Positions 50,697 through 59,849 are shown, counted from the first letter of the stretch. The stretch is 64,000 bases of DNA from Streptomyces caniferus (GCF_009811555.1 NZ_BLIN01000004.1:1-64000); one strand, 5' to 3'. Made by a program: numbers and translations. The notes: generated by a model from the sequence alone, not told the origin.

Positions 50697-51083
50697 ATGG
50701 CCTTTGACATGAGCCGATTCGGCACCAGCCGTTGGGTGAAGACCCACCCGAACGGTGTCTACACCCACGGCTCGACCGAGCCGGTGCTCAGCGTGCTGGA
50801 CGTGCGCGGCTTCGAGCTGCGCGAGCTGTTCCTGATCGGCATCAACGACTCGTGCGGCACGCTCATCTTTCCGCACGAGTCGCGGGCCGAGAACGCCGCT
50901 GCCGCGCTGGAGCCCGCCTTCGACACCCGCGTCTCCCTGTTCGGCAACCGCGACGGACACGACCTGTGGGCAGCCACCTACACCCGGCGTGCGCTGGACG
51001 GCACCACGCTGTCGCCCTTCGTCACCGACCTCACCCTCAAGGACGGCACCGTCCTCATCCGCGACGGCCGCTGGGTCCGCTGA
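50697..51083 (+). CDS. Hypothetical protein, 128 aa
   Basis: Beta-rich: RWVKTHPNGVYTHGSTEPVLSVLDVRGFELRELFLIG, GTLIFPHESRAENAAAALEPAF, LWAATYTRRALDGTTLSPFVTDLTLKDG. ATG 50697 has GGAG 6 bases upstream; ATG 50685 would sit on that site. Preceded by leader copy 2. Unrecognised. Confidence 0.6.
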   Translation: MAFDMSRFGTSRWVKTHPNGVYTHGSTEPVLSVLDVRGFELRELFLIGINDSCGTLIFPHESRAENAAAALEPAFDTRVSLFGNRDGHDLWAATYTRRALDGTTLSPFVTDLTLKDGTVLIRDGRWVR

Positions 51084-51098
51084 CGACTCCCGCCTGTC

Positions 51099-51171
51099 GA
51101 CTGCCTCCCCCTGCCCGCGCCGTTCCTCGTGACGGCACGGGCAGGGCGGTGGGAGCCGGACAGTCCGGACC
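51099..51171 (+). repeat. Repeated leader element, copy 3
   Basis: ACTGCCTCC, then a 9+4-bp stem (CCCTGCCCG-C-GCCG with its complement, 51109-51146), then GGGAGCCGGACAGTCCGG (51151-51168), ending 29 bases before the next ATG. Confidence 0.65.
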
Positions 51172-51200
51172 ATTTCTGCTGAAACTTGCCAGGAGTTGCC

Positions 51201-51563
51201 ATGCGCGCCAGCGCCCAGATCACCACCCCCACGACCCTGTTCAAGCAGGGCCAGTTCGTCCTGTACCGCGACCCGGAGATGTTCTGGACCGGGAAGGCCG
51301 GCCACACCTTCGTATGCCGGGTCGAGCGGAGCTGGTCAGACGGCACACACAACCTGATCGCCGTAGCCACCGGCCGCCCGGTCCAGCACGCCAGCCCGCA
51401 CTACATGCGGCTGCTGCCCGCCATCGACGCGATGCGCGACATCGACACCGCCCCGCTCAACCCGGCCAGTGCCACCGACATGGCCCCGGCGGCCGTCGCC
51501 TGGCTCACCCAGCAGCACGCCACAGCCAACCAGCGCCCCGACCTGCCCGCCCAACGCGACTGA
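51201..51563 (+). CDS. Hypothetical protein, 120 aa
   Basis: Contains TTLFKQGQFVLYRDPEMFWTGKAGHTFVCRVERSW, NLIAVATGRPVQHASPHYMRLLPAI and a Pro/Ala tail. ATG with AGGAG. Preceded by leader copy 3. The segment after the stop (51590-51640) again begins GGTTGCCTG with a GGGCAGC stem, a partial fourth leader without the GAGCCGGA core. Confidence 0.6.
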   Translation: MRASAQITTPTTLFKQGQFVLYRDPEMFWTGKAGHTFVCRVERSWSDGTHNLIAVATGRPVQHASPHYMRLLPAIDAMRDIDTAPLNPASATDMAPAAVAWLTQQHATANQRPDLPAQRD

Positions 51564-51711
51564 CAAACCACCCGAACACACCACCTGCGTCTGACGGTTG
51601 CCTGCTCGGCAGGGCAGCAGCGCGCTGCCCGCCCGTCCCTGACCAGCGGTGATCCGGATACGCAACCGGCGCCGCGACTGACCGAGGGGCGCAATGTCCC
51701 CCAACCGCAAG

Positions 51712-51742
51712 TGCCCCGGGCGGAGGTGACCGACCCGGGGCA
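51712..51742 (+). terminator. 9-bp hairpin before the membrane-protein gene
   Basis: TGCCCCGGG pairs with CCCGGGGCA across a 13-base loop, 23 bases before the ATG of the 51766 gene. Attenuator or terminator. Confidence 0.5.
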
Positions 51743-51765
51743 TTTCTCGCACTGGAGATAACGCC

Positions 51766-53022
51766 ATGAAAGCACAGGTGGAGGGCGTGTTCCAATCCCT
51801 CCCGGAGTGGTCCTGGAGCCTCTTTTCCGCGTTCCTGGTGGCCGCCGTCATGGTCATCTGGAACAAGCGGAAGGATCGTTCTCAGGTCGCGGCCCAGTCG
51901 GCCCCGCGACCGCGCCTGGATAGGCGCAAGATCCGCTCCGAAGAGGAGCGGAAGAAGTACCGGCGAACCCTCCTGGGATTCGTGTCGATGGGAGTGGCGG
52001 GCGCATTCGGCTTGTACCTCTCTCTGAACACGTCGCTTCGCTTCGGGGAAAAGCGGCTCCACCTTCAGGAAGAGACCCTTTGGACCCTGGGAATCGGTCT
52101 GGAAATGATCGTTGTGGGCCTGGCCATCTGGTCCTGGGCCTTCAACGACGCCGGCGCCGCCCGTGTCGGGTACGTCCTCGTCCTGGCCCAGGCCGTCGGC
52201 GCGTGGGAGGTCGCCTCCCTTGAGAAGGCGGACGCCGGCGTGTTCGTGTACCGGCTCGTCGGCCCGATCATCCTCGCGTACGCGCTCCACAAGCTCCTGA
52301 AGCTTGAGGCGCGCCTGGGGAAGATCAACCTGAAGGGCGGTCTGGTCTCGAAGGTCGTCCAGGACCAGAAGAACCGCCTGGAGGCGCGGCTGGGGATCGG
52401 TGGCCGCGGCGCTGACGCGGAGGTCATCGCGCGACAGAACGCGGCCGACAAGTACGTGGCCCTGAACACGCGCGGTAGTCGGCGGTGGTGGGAGACCCCG
52501 GGCCACTACGAGGCCGCCATGGTCAAGTCGGGGCGCGTCGCGCTGAGGGGCCTGGAGGGCATGGAGGAGATGTACGAGGAGGGCCGATTGACCGACCGGA
52601 TCGCGCGGGAGAAGGGCATGAAGTCCGGTGCCGGCCACGTCCAGCCCATGCTCATGAGGGGACTGCGGTCGAACGGTTTGCCCGGCGGACCGGACGCGGT
52701 TCTTCCGGATGACACCAGTGCTCTGACCAGCGCGGCTTCACCGGCCGCACCCTCCGGCCGCGGCCAGGCCACACCGGAGCCGCAGGAGGCCGTGGCCAGG
52801 CCACAGGAGGGCCGCGCGGTGACCGACACGGAGCGGAAGGAGGCAGCGTTCCGGATCTTCGCGGACCTGGACGACCCCTCCGGACGGAAGTTCCTGGACG
52901 CCTGGCGGTCCTTCCGGACCGCCGACGGCCAGAAGCTGGGACTGTCCGACAAGGACGTGGCGGTCCTCTTCAAGGACATGGCCGCGATCTTCGACCGGGC
53001 GGTGAACGACAACAAGGAGTAA
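51766..53022 (+). CDS. Multi-pass membrane protein, Spd-like candidate
   Basis: 418 residues. Hydrophobic segments: residues 16-33, 69-86, 106-124, 131-150 and 160-175. The C-terminal 230 residues are soluble and charged, with AADKYVALNTRGSRRWWETPGHYEAA, a Pro/Ala stretch (about 315-345) and an acidic domain (AFRIFADLDDPSGRKFLDAWRSF). Streptomyces plasmids carry similar membrane proteins (Spd) that spread DNA between hyphal compartments; the match is by layout, not sequence. ATG with GGAG. Confidence 0.6.
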   Translation: MKAQVEGVFQSLPEWSWSLFSAFLVAAVMVIWNKRKDRSQVAAQSAPRPRLDRRKIRSEEERKKYRRTLLGFVSMGVAGAFGLYLSLNTSLRFGEKRLHLQEETLWTLGIGLEMIVVGLAIWSWAFNDAGAARVGYVLVLAQAVGAWEVASLEKADAGVFVYRLVGPIILAYALHKLLKLEARLGKINLKGGLVSKVVQDQKNRLEARLGIGGRGADAEVIARQNAADKYVALNTRGSRRWWETPGHYEAAMVKSGRVALRGLEGMEEMYEEGRLTDRIAREKGMKSGAGHVQPMLMRGLRSNGLPGGPDAVLPDDTSALTSAASPAAPSGRGQATPEPQEAVARPQEGRAVTDTERKEAAFRIFADLDDPSGRKFLDAWRSFRTADGQKLGLSDKDVAVLFKDMAAIFDRAVNDNKE

Positions 53023-53166
53023 CCGAAGCGCTCAAGCGACATCGTCCCCGGCTCCCCTCCGGGAACGGTGTCGCCTGAACGGTTCAGGCACCACGACGGT
53101 CCCCGCTGACACGAGATCAGCGGGGACCGTCGGCTTTCCCCTCGACGAGCGAAGGAAGGAGACAGG

Positions 53167-53667
53167 ATGGCCACGACGGTGGGACCGGCGCAGAACACGC
53201 CACGAACCACTCTCGCGAAGCCGGGCTTGGCACCCCCCGCGGTGATCCCGCCGGCCCTGGAGATCTGGGCGCCCGATCCCCCGACCTGGGGCCAGCGCAT
53301 GATCCCCAAGGGGATCCGGTCCGCGATGGCTGACCTGGGGCTTTGGCAGGAGCCGCGCCCCTTGAAGCCCTCGTACCACCTGATCCAAGTGATCGAAGTC
53401 CTGACCCGCTACGGCTGGTGCCAGTCCTTCGACTTCTCCCCCACCGGTCGTATGTGCATTAGGGGTGCCCAGACCTTTCTGGAATCCACCGGGCATGTGA
53501 CCGCGATCGACCGGGGAAAGGCCGTTAATTACCTCCAGACTCAGCTGGCCCGTCAGGGCGTGAAAATGCGGTTCTGGGAGTGGAACGACCTTTCCCACAA
53601 CACCTTCCGGGGTGTGGAGGCCACGATCTCTGCGGCCTCCGACATGGCACGCAAGAACGGAGACTGA
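53167..53667 (+). CDS. DUF6197-like protein
   Basis: 166 residues. HLIQVIEVLTRYGWCQ, GRMCIRGAQTFL and RFWEWNDLSHNTFRGVEATISAA match the plan of the DUF6197 family seen in actinobacterial plasmids and phages. ATG with AAGGAG. Next gene begins 1 base after the stop. Role unknown. Confidence 0.6.
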   Translation: MATTVGPAQNTPRTTLAKPGLAPPAVIPPALEIWAPDPPTWGQRMIPKGIRSAMADLGLWQEPRPLKPSYHLIQVIEVLTRYGWCQSFDFSPTGRMCIRGAQTFLESTGHVTAIDRGKAVNYLQTQLARQGVKMRFWEWNDLSHNTFRGVEATISAASDMARKNGD

Positions 53668-53668
53668 A

Positions 53669-54304
53669 ATGACACCCGACGAAGAGAGGGCATTCGAAGG
53701 AATTCAGGCCGGAATGGCGGCCGGAATGGCCTTCGGAAATAGCACGCCGGACGCTTCTCCGTACACCGACGAAGGTCCATACGGAACCCCGGTAGCAAAG
53801 CACAAGAAGGCCGGTCTGACCCGCCGCGGAAAGGTCGCCATCGCGGTGGCCGGAGTGGCGATCGCCGGAGGCGGAACCATCTGGTTCCAGGTCCATTCGG
53901 CGGCCGTCGCAAAGGACGAGAAGGAAGCCGCCGCCCTCCAGATCCAGATGAAGAAGCTGGAGCTGGAGGAAATGAAGATCCGGAACGAGAAGGCGGCATC
54001 CGACAAGAAGGCCGCGATCGCCTCCGCCGACAGGGTCCAGGCGGCCGTCGACAAGTGCGTGAAGGACTCCTCCGACCTGATCGGCAAGGGGTACGGAGCG
54101 CCCTCGAAGGGCGACGTCGTGGCGGGCTGCAAGCAGCAGTACGAGGCCACCGACGGGTCCGGCATGGAGGCCGCCGGCAACGCCCAGGACGCCGGTAGCG
54201 GAGGGGGCGGCGGGATCAACTCCCCCGCCCTGCTGGGTCTCGTCGCCGGTGGCGGCCTGGCCATCGCGGTGTTCGCGCGCAAGGGCAAGAAGACCGACGC
54301 GTAG
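53669..54304 (+). CDS. Membrane-anchored coiled-coil protein with two membrane segments
   Basis: 211 residues. Soluble N-terminus, membrane helix at about 54-73 (KVAIAVAGVAIAGGGTIWF), a charged coiled coil (75-115), a Gly/Ser-rich region and a C-terminal helix (ALLGLVAGGGLAIAVFA) ending in Lys. Orientation predicts the coiled coil outside or between membranes. Likely part of the transfer apparatus. Starts just after the DUF6197-like gene. Confidence 0.6.
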   Translation: MTPDEERAFEGIQAGMAAGMAFGNSTPDASPYTDEGPYGTPVAKHKKAGLTRRGKVAIAVAGVAIAGGGTIWFQVHSAAVAKDEKEAAALQIQMKKLELEEMKIRNEKAASDKKAAIASADRVQAAVDKCVKDSSDLIGKGYGAPSKGDVVAGCKQQYEATDGSGMEAAGNAQDAGSGGGGGINSPALLGLVAGGGLAIAVFARKGKKTDA

Positions 54305-54325
54305 TCACGGAACGTAGCCATTCTG

Positions 54326-54423
54326 GTTACTTACTCCCTCCCTCTCTACCGAAAGAACGCGGTCAGGGGGTCCATGCGCCCCCCTCCCGCCGACCTCGAG
54401 TTGAGAGGGAGGGAGTAAGTAAG
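54326..54423. repeat. 20-bp inverted repeat between transfer genes
   Basis: TTACTTACTCCCTCCCTCTC (54327-54346) and its complement (54403-54422) flank a GC-rich core with GGGGG/CCCCCC pairing. The right arm continues as GTAAGTAAGTAAC, an extra 4-base repeat. It is far less GC-rich than the surroundings. Role unknown: terminator, processing site or scar. Confidence 0.5.
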
Positions 54424-54452
54424 TAACGGGGAGTGACCACTGAAGAGGGTTG

Positions 54453-54998
54453 ATGAAGTACCGAAAGAGCGGCCGGCGCAGCGTTGACGGCCTGGTGTAC
54501 GTGGTCGGATCGGTCGCTGATCGACGCGTGAAGATCGGCACGTCCGCCAACCCGCACGGGCGCCTGGCGGAGCTGCAGAGCGGGAATCCGAACCCTCTCC
54601 AGATCCTCGCCACGGTCGACGGAGGTCACCTCCTGGAAGGGCTTCTCCACGATCTCCTGGCCCGCTTCAGGTCCAGCGGCGAGTGGTTCGACTTCGGGGA
54701 AGCGAACCCCGTGCGCATGATCGAAGACGCGGTGGTTCACCTCCGCGCCCAGGACCTGTTCCCAGATGTGGAAGCACTGGAAGAGATCCGCAACAGCCCT
54801 CCGCCGGCCACGGTGAAGGAACGCGTACTGGAGGCTCTGGCCTCCCACGAAAAGGGCCTGACACTGGATCAACTGGCCCGCGAATTGGGCATCGTCGCTG
54901 GCCACCTCTCTCCGAAGTTGACGGAATTCAAGAGGTCCGGCCATATCACCCATTCGAATCGTCACTGGCGACTGGCGAAGAAGTCGAAGGAGGAATGA
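54453..54998 (+). CDS. GIY-YIG-type nuclease-like protein with C-terminal winged helix
   Basis: 181 residues. GLVYVVGSVADRRVKIGTSANPHGRLAELQSG is a T5orf172/GIY-YIG-type N-terminus (Val-Tyr-Val replaces GIY, ArgLeu spacing kept). LLHDLLARFRSSGEWFDFGE completes the domain. A winged-helix end follows: VLEALASHEKGLTLDQLARELG, VAGHLSPKLTEFKRSGHI. It may cut or regulate plasmid DNA. ATG 54453 after GAGGG. Within the transfer block. Confidence 0.7.
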   Translation: MKYRKSGRRSVDGLVYVVGSVADRRVKIGTSANPHGRLAELQSGNPNPLQILATVDGGHLLEGLLHDLLARFRSSGEWFDFGEANPVRMIEDAVVHLRAQDLFPDVEALEEIRNSPPPATVKERVLEALASHEKGLTLDQLARELGIVAGHLSPKLTEFKRSGHITHSNRHWRLAKKSKEE

Positions 54999-55001
54999 GT
55001 A

Positions 55002-56804
55002 ATGGCGACCGATACGGCGCCCCCGGTCCCCGAGGGACCACCCGATCCGCCCGCTTCACCGGCCGCCAGTACCGCGACGGCACCGGCCGGAGACACCGGC
55101 ATCATGGCCGCCTTGATGGCCGCGGTGGAGCCGGCCCGACCCGTCAGCGCGACCGGCGCCGGTGCCAGGCCGGCCGGTGACGATCCGGCCGCGAAGGCGG
55201 ACCCCGACGGAGCGGTGGACCGCTCCTCCCTGGGCGTCACCAGCGAGTCGTTCAAGGCACTGGAGGACCTGACCGGTGCCGACTCCGACGCAGCCGGCAC
55301 CCGGTACAAGGAGGGCGTGATCAAAACGCTGGTCCGGGCCGGTGCGACCCGCTGGGCAAAGGGCGGCGGGACAGCGAACAAGCGGCTGGACTTGGAGAAG
55401 GCCAGGGCTGGCGCACACCAGGTGAAAGAGGCCCGGACCACCACGGTCATGAAGTCGCCTGGACTTCCCACCCGAAATGGCTCCGGAGGGGCCGGTGGAG
55501 GGGGCCGGAATTCCACCGGAAGCGGCTCCACGGGTACCGGCCGCGGCGCGGGCAGCGGTGCCACCGGAGGTGGCGGGCGCGGCTCATCTGGCTCGAATGG
55601 AAGCGGCGGGCGCGGCTCGTCCGGCTCGACTGGAAGCGGTGGATCCGGCGGCGGGCGCGGTACCAGCGGAAACGGTGGCGGGGGCTCGTCGAAGGACACC
55701 GGCTCCAAGGGGACGGCCGATTCCGGGAGCAAGGGGAAGGGCGGCTCCTCGGGGGACGCGGGAGCTGGCGGAAAGGCCGGCAAGGACGGAAAGTCCGGTG
55801 CCTCCGGAAGTAGCGGTGGGTCGTCGTCCGGCGGTAACGCCGGCGGCTCGAAGGGCAAGGCCGACAAGGGCAAGGGCGCGAAGGCCGACCTGGAGAAGGG
55901 CGGCGGTAGTGGCCGGGGTTCGGGCGGCTCCTCCGGGAGCGGCGGCGGATCCGGTTCGAGCGGCGGCGCCGGCAAGAACGGCAACAGCGGCAAGAGCGGC
56001 GTCGCCGGCGGCTCGAACGTGACCGATGGGGGGCACAACCGGAGTCCGCTCCAGCGATCGAGGGAGACCGGTCACGGCGACGGCTCGGCGGTCCGAGACG
56101 CGGTCGACCACGTGAAGGCGTACGCGAAGGGCGCGAAGGACGGATACCAGGACAAGAAGAGGGCGAACCGCATGGAACACGCACGGCTCGACAAGGCGCA
56201 CGCCGACCACAAGGCGAAGCAGCAGGAGCCGAAGAAGAGCGAGACGCGGGGGACGACGGTCACCGGCACCAGCCGGACGCTCGTCGTCCCCCCGCCGGAC
56301 GAAGGAGACGACGGAGTGAGTACGGACGTGAAGCCCCTCCGGGTCAAGTTGATCGACCCCAACGCCCTGACTCTGGATACTGCCGGCGCGGCCGGCTCGA
56401 TCAGCCGGAAGGAACTGCGCAACTTCAAGCAGTACGAAAGGAAGTTGGAGGCCAAGGAGACCCGCCTGATCAGGGTGGCCGAGGCGTGCCGGCAGCTTGA
56501 GGCCGCCGCGCAGGACGAGGCGAAGGACTGCCAGCGGCTGGCGGAACAGGCGAGGTCCGTCAAGGGCGGGGAGAAGCTGGCCGGCAAGTTGACCCGGCTG
56601 GCCGACAAGTCGAAGGCCCAGGCGACGGAGGCCGGCGAACTGGCCAAGCGGGCGAAGCGCGCCGCGGAGATGTGCAAGGTCGTGCTGACCAACATCGGCA
56701 CCCGGTACGCGCCGTTGTACAAGGCCGTGGTGGACAGCGACGAGACGAAGCCGGCCGAACTCCGCTTCTACAACGACAAGGGCTCCTACGCGCCCGCCGC
56801 GTAG
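55002..56804 (+). CDS. Gly/Ser-rich linker protein of the transfer block
   Basis: 600 residues. Pro/Ala-rich N-terminus, a helical segment (about 80-145, GVTSESFKALEDLTGADSDAAG, LVRAGATRWAKGG), then about 195 residues almost wholly Gly, Ser, Lys, Asn and Thr (155-350). A basic helix and a coiled-coil domain end the protein (SRKELRNFKQYERKLEAKETRLIRVAEACRQL, AKRAAEMCKVVL). The middle must be disordered. No signal peptide. It precedes traB and could be a scaffold or condensate-forming factor for transfer. ATG after GGAGGA, 3 bases past the prior stop. Confidence 0.65.
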   Translation: MATDTAPPVPEGPPDPPASPAASTATAPAGDTGIMAALMAAVEPARPVSATGAGARPAGDDPAAKADPDGAVDRSSLGVTSESFKALEDLTGADSDAAGTRYKEGVIKTLVRAGATRWAKGGGTANKRLDLEKARAGAHQVKEARTTTVMKSPGLPTRNGSGGAGGGGRNSTGSGSTGTGRGAGSGATGGGGRGSSGSNGSGGRGSSGSTGSGGSGGGRGTSGNGGGGSSKDTGSKGTADSGSKGKGGSSGDAGAGGKAGKDGKSGASGSSGGSSSGGNAGGSKGKADKGKGAKADLEKGGGSGRGSGGSSGSGGGSGSSGGAGKNGNSGKSGVAGGSNVTDGGHNRSPLQRSRETGHGDGSAVRDAVDHVKAYAKGAKDGYQDKKRANRMEHARLDKAHADHKAKQQEPKKSETRGTTVTGTSRTLVVPPPDEGDDGVSTDVKPLRVKLIDPNALTLDTAGAAGSISRKELRNFKQYERKLEAKETRLIRVAEACRQLEAAAQDEAKDCQRLAEQARSVKGGEKLAGKLTRLADKSKAQATEAGELAKRAKRAAEMCKVVLTNIGTRYAPLYKAVVDSDETKPAELRFYNDKGSYAPAA

Positions 56805-56828
56805 GACCAGACGGGAGACCGATCGATC

Positions 56829-57209
56829 ATGGCGGAGCTGACGTACAAGGCCCTCGTACGCAAGACCCAGGCCAAGGAGAAGGCCCTGGCCCGCAACGCG
56901 GAGGGCGTCAAGACGGCCGCGGAGAACATCAAAGCCCTGGCCGACGACACCGCCTCCGACGCGGATGCGCTGGGCGCGAAGTCCGTCGACCGCGACTCCC
57001 TGGCCGAATGCCAGGAGCTGGCGAAGGTCATCCGCGGGGTGTCTCAGGGCGCGATCGACTACGCGGCGAAGACGGCCGACACCGCGAAGGCCGCGAAGGC
57101 GGCCGGCGACCAGGCCCGCACCACCCACGCCGGCTTCCAGGAAGCCTTCGACCGCTCCAGCGTGGATGGCCTGGAGAAGGTGTCGCGCGACTGGTTCGAG
57201 CAGGAATAG
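56829..57209 (+). CDS. Small all-helical protein upstream of traB
   Basis: 126 residues, Ala/Lys/Asp-rich helices throughout: AELTYKALVRKTQAKEKALARNAEGVK, TAAENIKALADDTASDADALG, DTAKAAKAAGDQARTTHAGFQEAFDRSSVDGLEKVSRDWFEQE. It resembles an all-alpha adapter such as WXG100-size proteins, but no WXG is present. Same operon as traB, 93 bases ahead of it. Confidence 0.6.
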   Translation: MAELTYKALVRKTQAKEKALARNAEGVKTAAENIKALADDTASDADALGAKSVDRDSLAECQELAKVIRGVSQGAIDYAAKTADTAKAAKAAGDQARTTHAGFQEAFDRSSVDGLEKVSRDWFEQE

Positions 57210-57302
57210 CACCGCCCACCACCGGCGCGGCCGGCCCGGGGATCGCACCCTACGGGCCGGCCGCGCCCTTGCTGATCACCCGGTCCAGACAGGAGTCCCC
57301 CG

Positions 57303-59630
57303 ATGTCCACCATCACCAAGACCGTGCCGAAGGCGGAGCCGGCGGAACGGGCCGCCGCGGCGCTCCAGATCGTCCTCCCCGTCGGGGTGGGCATCCTGGC
57401 CCCCAGCCTGGACCCGAACGCGGCGGCCTACGTCGGGGCCGGCTTCCTGGCCGGTGCGACGTTCGCCGGCGCCAACTACATGAACCGCCTGGGCCGCTGG
57501 GCGAACCAGCTCCCCGGGATCGACATCGCGCGGGCGCACCGCGACACCATCGGGATCTCCACGATCACCACCGGTATGGGCCTGGCCGTGGGCCAGCTGG
57601 GCGGAGCCGAGACCTCCGAAGCGCTGATGGCCGGCGTCCTCGAGCCGACCACCGTTCCCGGAATCCTGTCGCTGGGCTGGTGGGCCGCGGTCGTCTTCAC
57701 CGGCTGGCGCCTTCGCCGCGTCTTCGGCCGGCAGAAGGTCGAGGTGGAGCAGGCGCCGACACAGGCCGGCCCGACCAATGCCGGCGACCCCGCTCCGGTG
57801 TCCTTGGCCGACAAGATGATTGCGGCCTGGGGGCGCGTGATCAGCGACCCGAAGACGGGACGTCACCGCAACCAGGTCCTGTCCGACGTCGTGATCTACG
57901 CGGACCGCTGGGAGGGCCGGATCACTGCGGCCCTGGGCGACTCCGTGAACGTGTCGAAGGAGACCGTCTCCAGCCTCTTCGGTCGCTCGGTTGAGGACAT
58001 CGACATGAAGTTCGGCGCGCACTCTGGGGAGGCGTTCATCACCGTCTGGTACACCCAGCGCGCGGAGCTGGACCCCTCCACCCTTCAGGGCGCCTGGAAG
58101 CGAGTCCGGGCGCGGGTCCTGCCGAAGACCCACCTGGAGGAGGTCGGCAAGGACGAGAACACCGGCGGCCAGGTGGCGCGCGTGGTGGCCGACGACGACC
58201 TGGACGCGCTCCCCCGCGTCGTCAACGTCGGGGAGCTGGCCGGCGCGCTCCGCCGTTCCATCGACCTCGTCTCCTACGAGCCGGGTCGGCGCGACCCGCG
58301 TCGCGCGATCATCCGCGTCATGGACCACAACCCGCTGGAGGCCGGCCACGACTTCCAGGGCCTGGACTCTCTGGTGGCTACCCCGGGCGGGTGGGTCAAC
58401 ATTGGGAAGATCGTCTCCGGCTTCCCCGCGAAGATCCAGCTGTTCGACCGGAAGCTGGGCGCCCTCCACGTCGTGATCGCCGGTACCACCGGCTCCGGCA
58501 AGGGAGGCACGGGACAGATGATCAGCCTGGCGTACCACGCCAACAAGATGGCCCAGATCTACGGCGACCCGAAGGGCGCCAGCAACCCCGCGATTCCGAA
58601 GATGGCCGCGTACAGCGGCCTGACGAAGTACGGCGCCCTGGGCGCCATGCGGCTGTCCTGGTGGGTCCTCCAGCACCGGATCGAAGAGGCCGCCCGCCTG
58701 GACCTGAAGAACTTCGAGCCGTCCGCGATGCGGCCGTACTGCGCCACCCTGCTGGACGAGGCTGCCCAGATGCTGGCCCCGGGCGCACCGAACCGCAAGG
58801 AGGCCGTGAAGATCGTCAAGGACGGCGCCTCTCTGACCCGCTCCCTGGGCATGCCCTGGATCCTGATCAACCAGACCGTGAACCTTGACCAGTTGGGCGG
58901 AGAGCAGGCGATCCGCGCCAACCTCCTGGCCGGCGGAACCTGGATCATCCTCCGCACTGACAGCGACCAGGTGAACCTGGGCGACCTTCCTCCCGGCTTC
59001 GAGGGCCTGGACCCCTCCCTGATCCCGCCGGTATGGGTGGAGGACGACGACGCGCTGGTGTACGACCCGACCATGGAGGAGTCGGACCCGCGCCGCACCT
59101 TCGGCCTGGGCTACATCGCGGCACCGGGCGGGCGCGCCGGCATGATGCGGATCGACACCCTGGAGGACGCCACCGAGCACATCCGGCCGGAGAACATCAT
59201 GGCCCCGGTCGACGTCCCTTGGTGGGGCGACCAGGCGCACATGGAGGAGCTGGCCCAGACCCCCATCCCCGGCTTCGAGGAGAAGGACGACGGCGGCGGA
59301 TCCGACGAAGCCCCCGCCTCGTTCGCTGGCGTCGACCTCCCGAAGGCCAAGGAGCTGACGTCGGAGGAGAAGGTCCTGGCCGCCCTCCGCGACGAGTCCG
59401 ACCCCATGTACGTGGACATGGTCGACGAGGGCGACGAGATCGTCCCCGACGACATCGACTACGTGGAGCGGGGCCAACTGCAGGCCGCCTGCGGGGTGGC
59501 GGAGTCGACCTTCGCGAACGTGCTGAACAAGCTGGAGAAGGCAGGAAAGATCCACCGGATCAAGGAAGGGAAAGCCTCGAAGGTGGCCCTGGGCGGCCGA
59601 CCAGAGAAGGCCAGCGACGAGGCCGCATAA
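57303..59630 (+). CDS. traB: Conjugative DNA translocase TraB (FtsK/SpoIIIE type)
   Basis: 775 residues. Two N-terminal membrane segments (about 20-58 and 80-140), an ATPase core with Walker A GTTGSGKGG (394-402) and Walker B TLLDEAAQM (about 480-488), then IKDGASLTRSLGMPWILINQT-like strands. The C-terminal winged helix reads GQLQAACGVAESTFANVLNKLEKAGKIHRIKEG. Streptomyces TraB hexamers move double-stranded plasmid DNA between mycelia, binding clt repeats with the winged helix. Lys replaces nothing, but the usual Ser/Thr after GK is Gly here. ATG 57303. A terminator follows at 59816. Confidence 0.88.
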   Translation: MSTITKTVPKAEPAERAAAALQIVLPVGVGILAPSLDPNAAAYVGAGFLAGATFAGANYMNRLGRWANQLPGIDIARAHRDTIGISTITTGMGLAVGQLGGAETSEALMAGVLEPTTVPGILSLGWWAAVVFTGWRLRRVFGRQKVEVEQAPTQAGPTNAGDPAPVSLADKMIAAWGRVISDPKTGRHRNQVLSDVVIYADRWEGRITAALGDSVNVSKETVSSLFGRSVEDIDMKFGAHSGEAFITVWYTQRAELDPSTLQGAWKRVRARVLPKTHLEEVGKDENTGGQVARVVADDDLDALPRVVNVGELAGALRRSIDLVSYEPGRRDPRRAIIRVMDHNPLEAGHDFQGLDSLVATPGGWVNIGKIVSGFPAKIQLFDRKLGALHVVIAGTTGSGKGGTGQMISLAYHANKMAQIYGDPKGASNPAIPKMAAYSGLTKYGALGAMRLSWWVLQHRIEEAARLDLKNFEPSAMRPYCATLLDEAAQMLAPGAPNRKEAVKIVKDGASLTRSLGMPWILINQTVNLDQLGGEQAIRANLLAGGTWIILRTDSDQVNLGDLPPGFEGLDPSLIPPVWVEDDDALVYDPTMEESDPRRTFGLGYIAAPGGRAGMMRIDTLEDATEHIRPENIMAPVDVPWWGDQAHMEELAQTPIPGFEEKDDGGGSDEAPASFAGVDLPKAKELTSEEKVLAALRDESDPMYVDMVDEGDEIVPDDIDYVERGQLQAACGVAESTFANVLNKLEKAGKIHRIKEGKASKVALGGRPEKASDEAA

Positions 59631-59815
59631 CCGCGGCCACACAACGGCGCCCTTCCCATGCGGGGGGCGCGCCGTTCCAGTCCGCGCTGACCCGACGCCC
59701 TGCCTGGTTCTCGGCCGCCCCGTGGCTGCCGAGGACCGGACAGGCCGCCCGGCCTCTGTCCCACCAACTGCGCAGCCAGCTGATGAGTTGACGTCGAATC
59801 CATCGGAAACGGCAA

Positions 59816-59849
59816 TTGCGCCGCACGAAGGCATATCCGTGCGGCGCAA
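59816..59849 (+). terminator. 12-bp hairpin after traB
   Basis: TTGCGCCGCACG pairs perfectly with CGTGCGGCGCAA across a 10-base loop. It lies between traB and the convergent Xis-like gene, ending both. Confidence 0.75.

Noticed and set aside
55584..57248. Leftward open frame opposite the Gly/Ser-rich gene
   Set aside because: Arg/Leu/Val-rich shadow produced by GC-rich codons; the rightward gene has a ribosome site and operon spacing.
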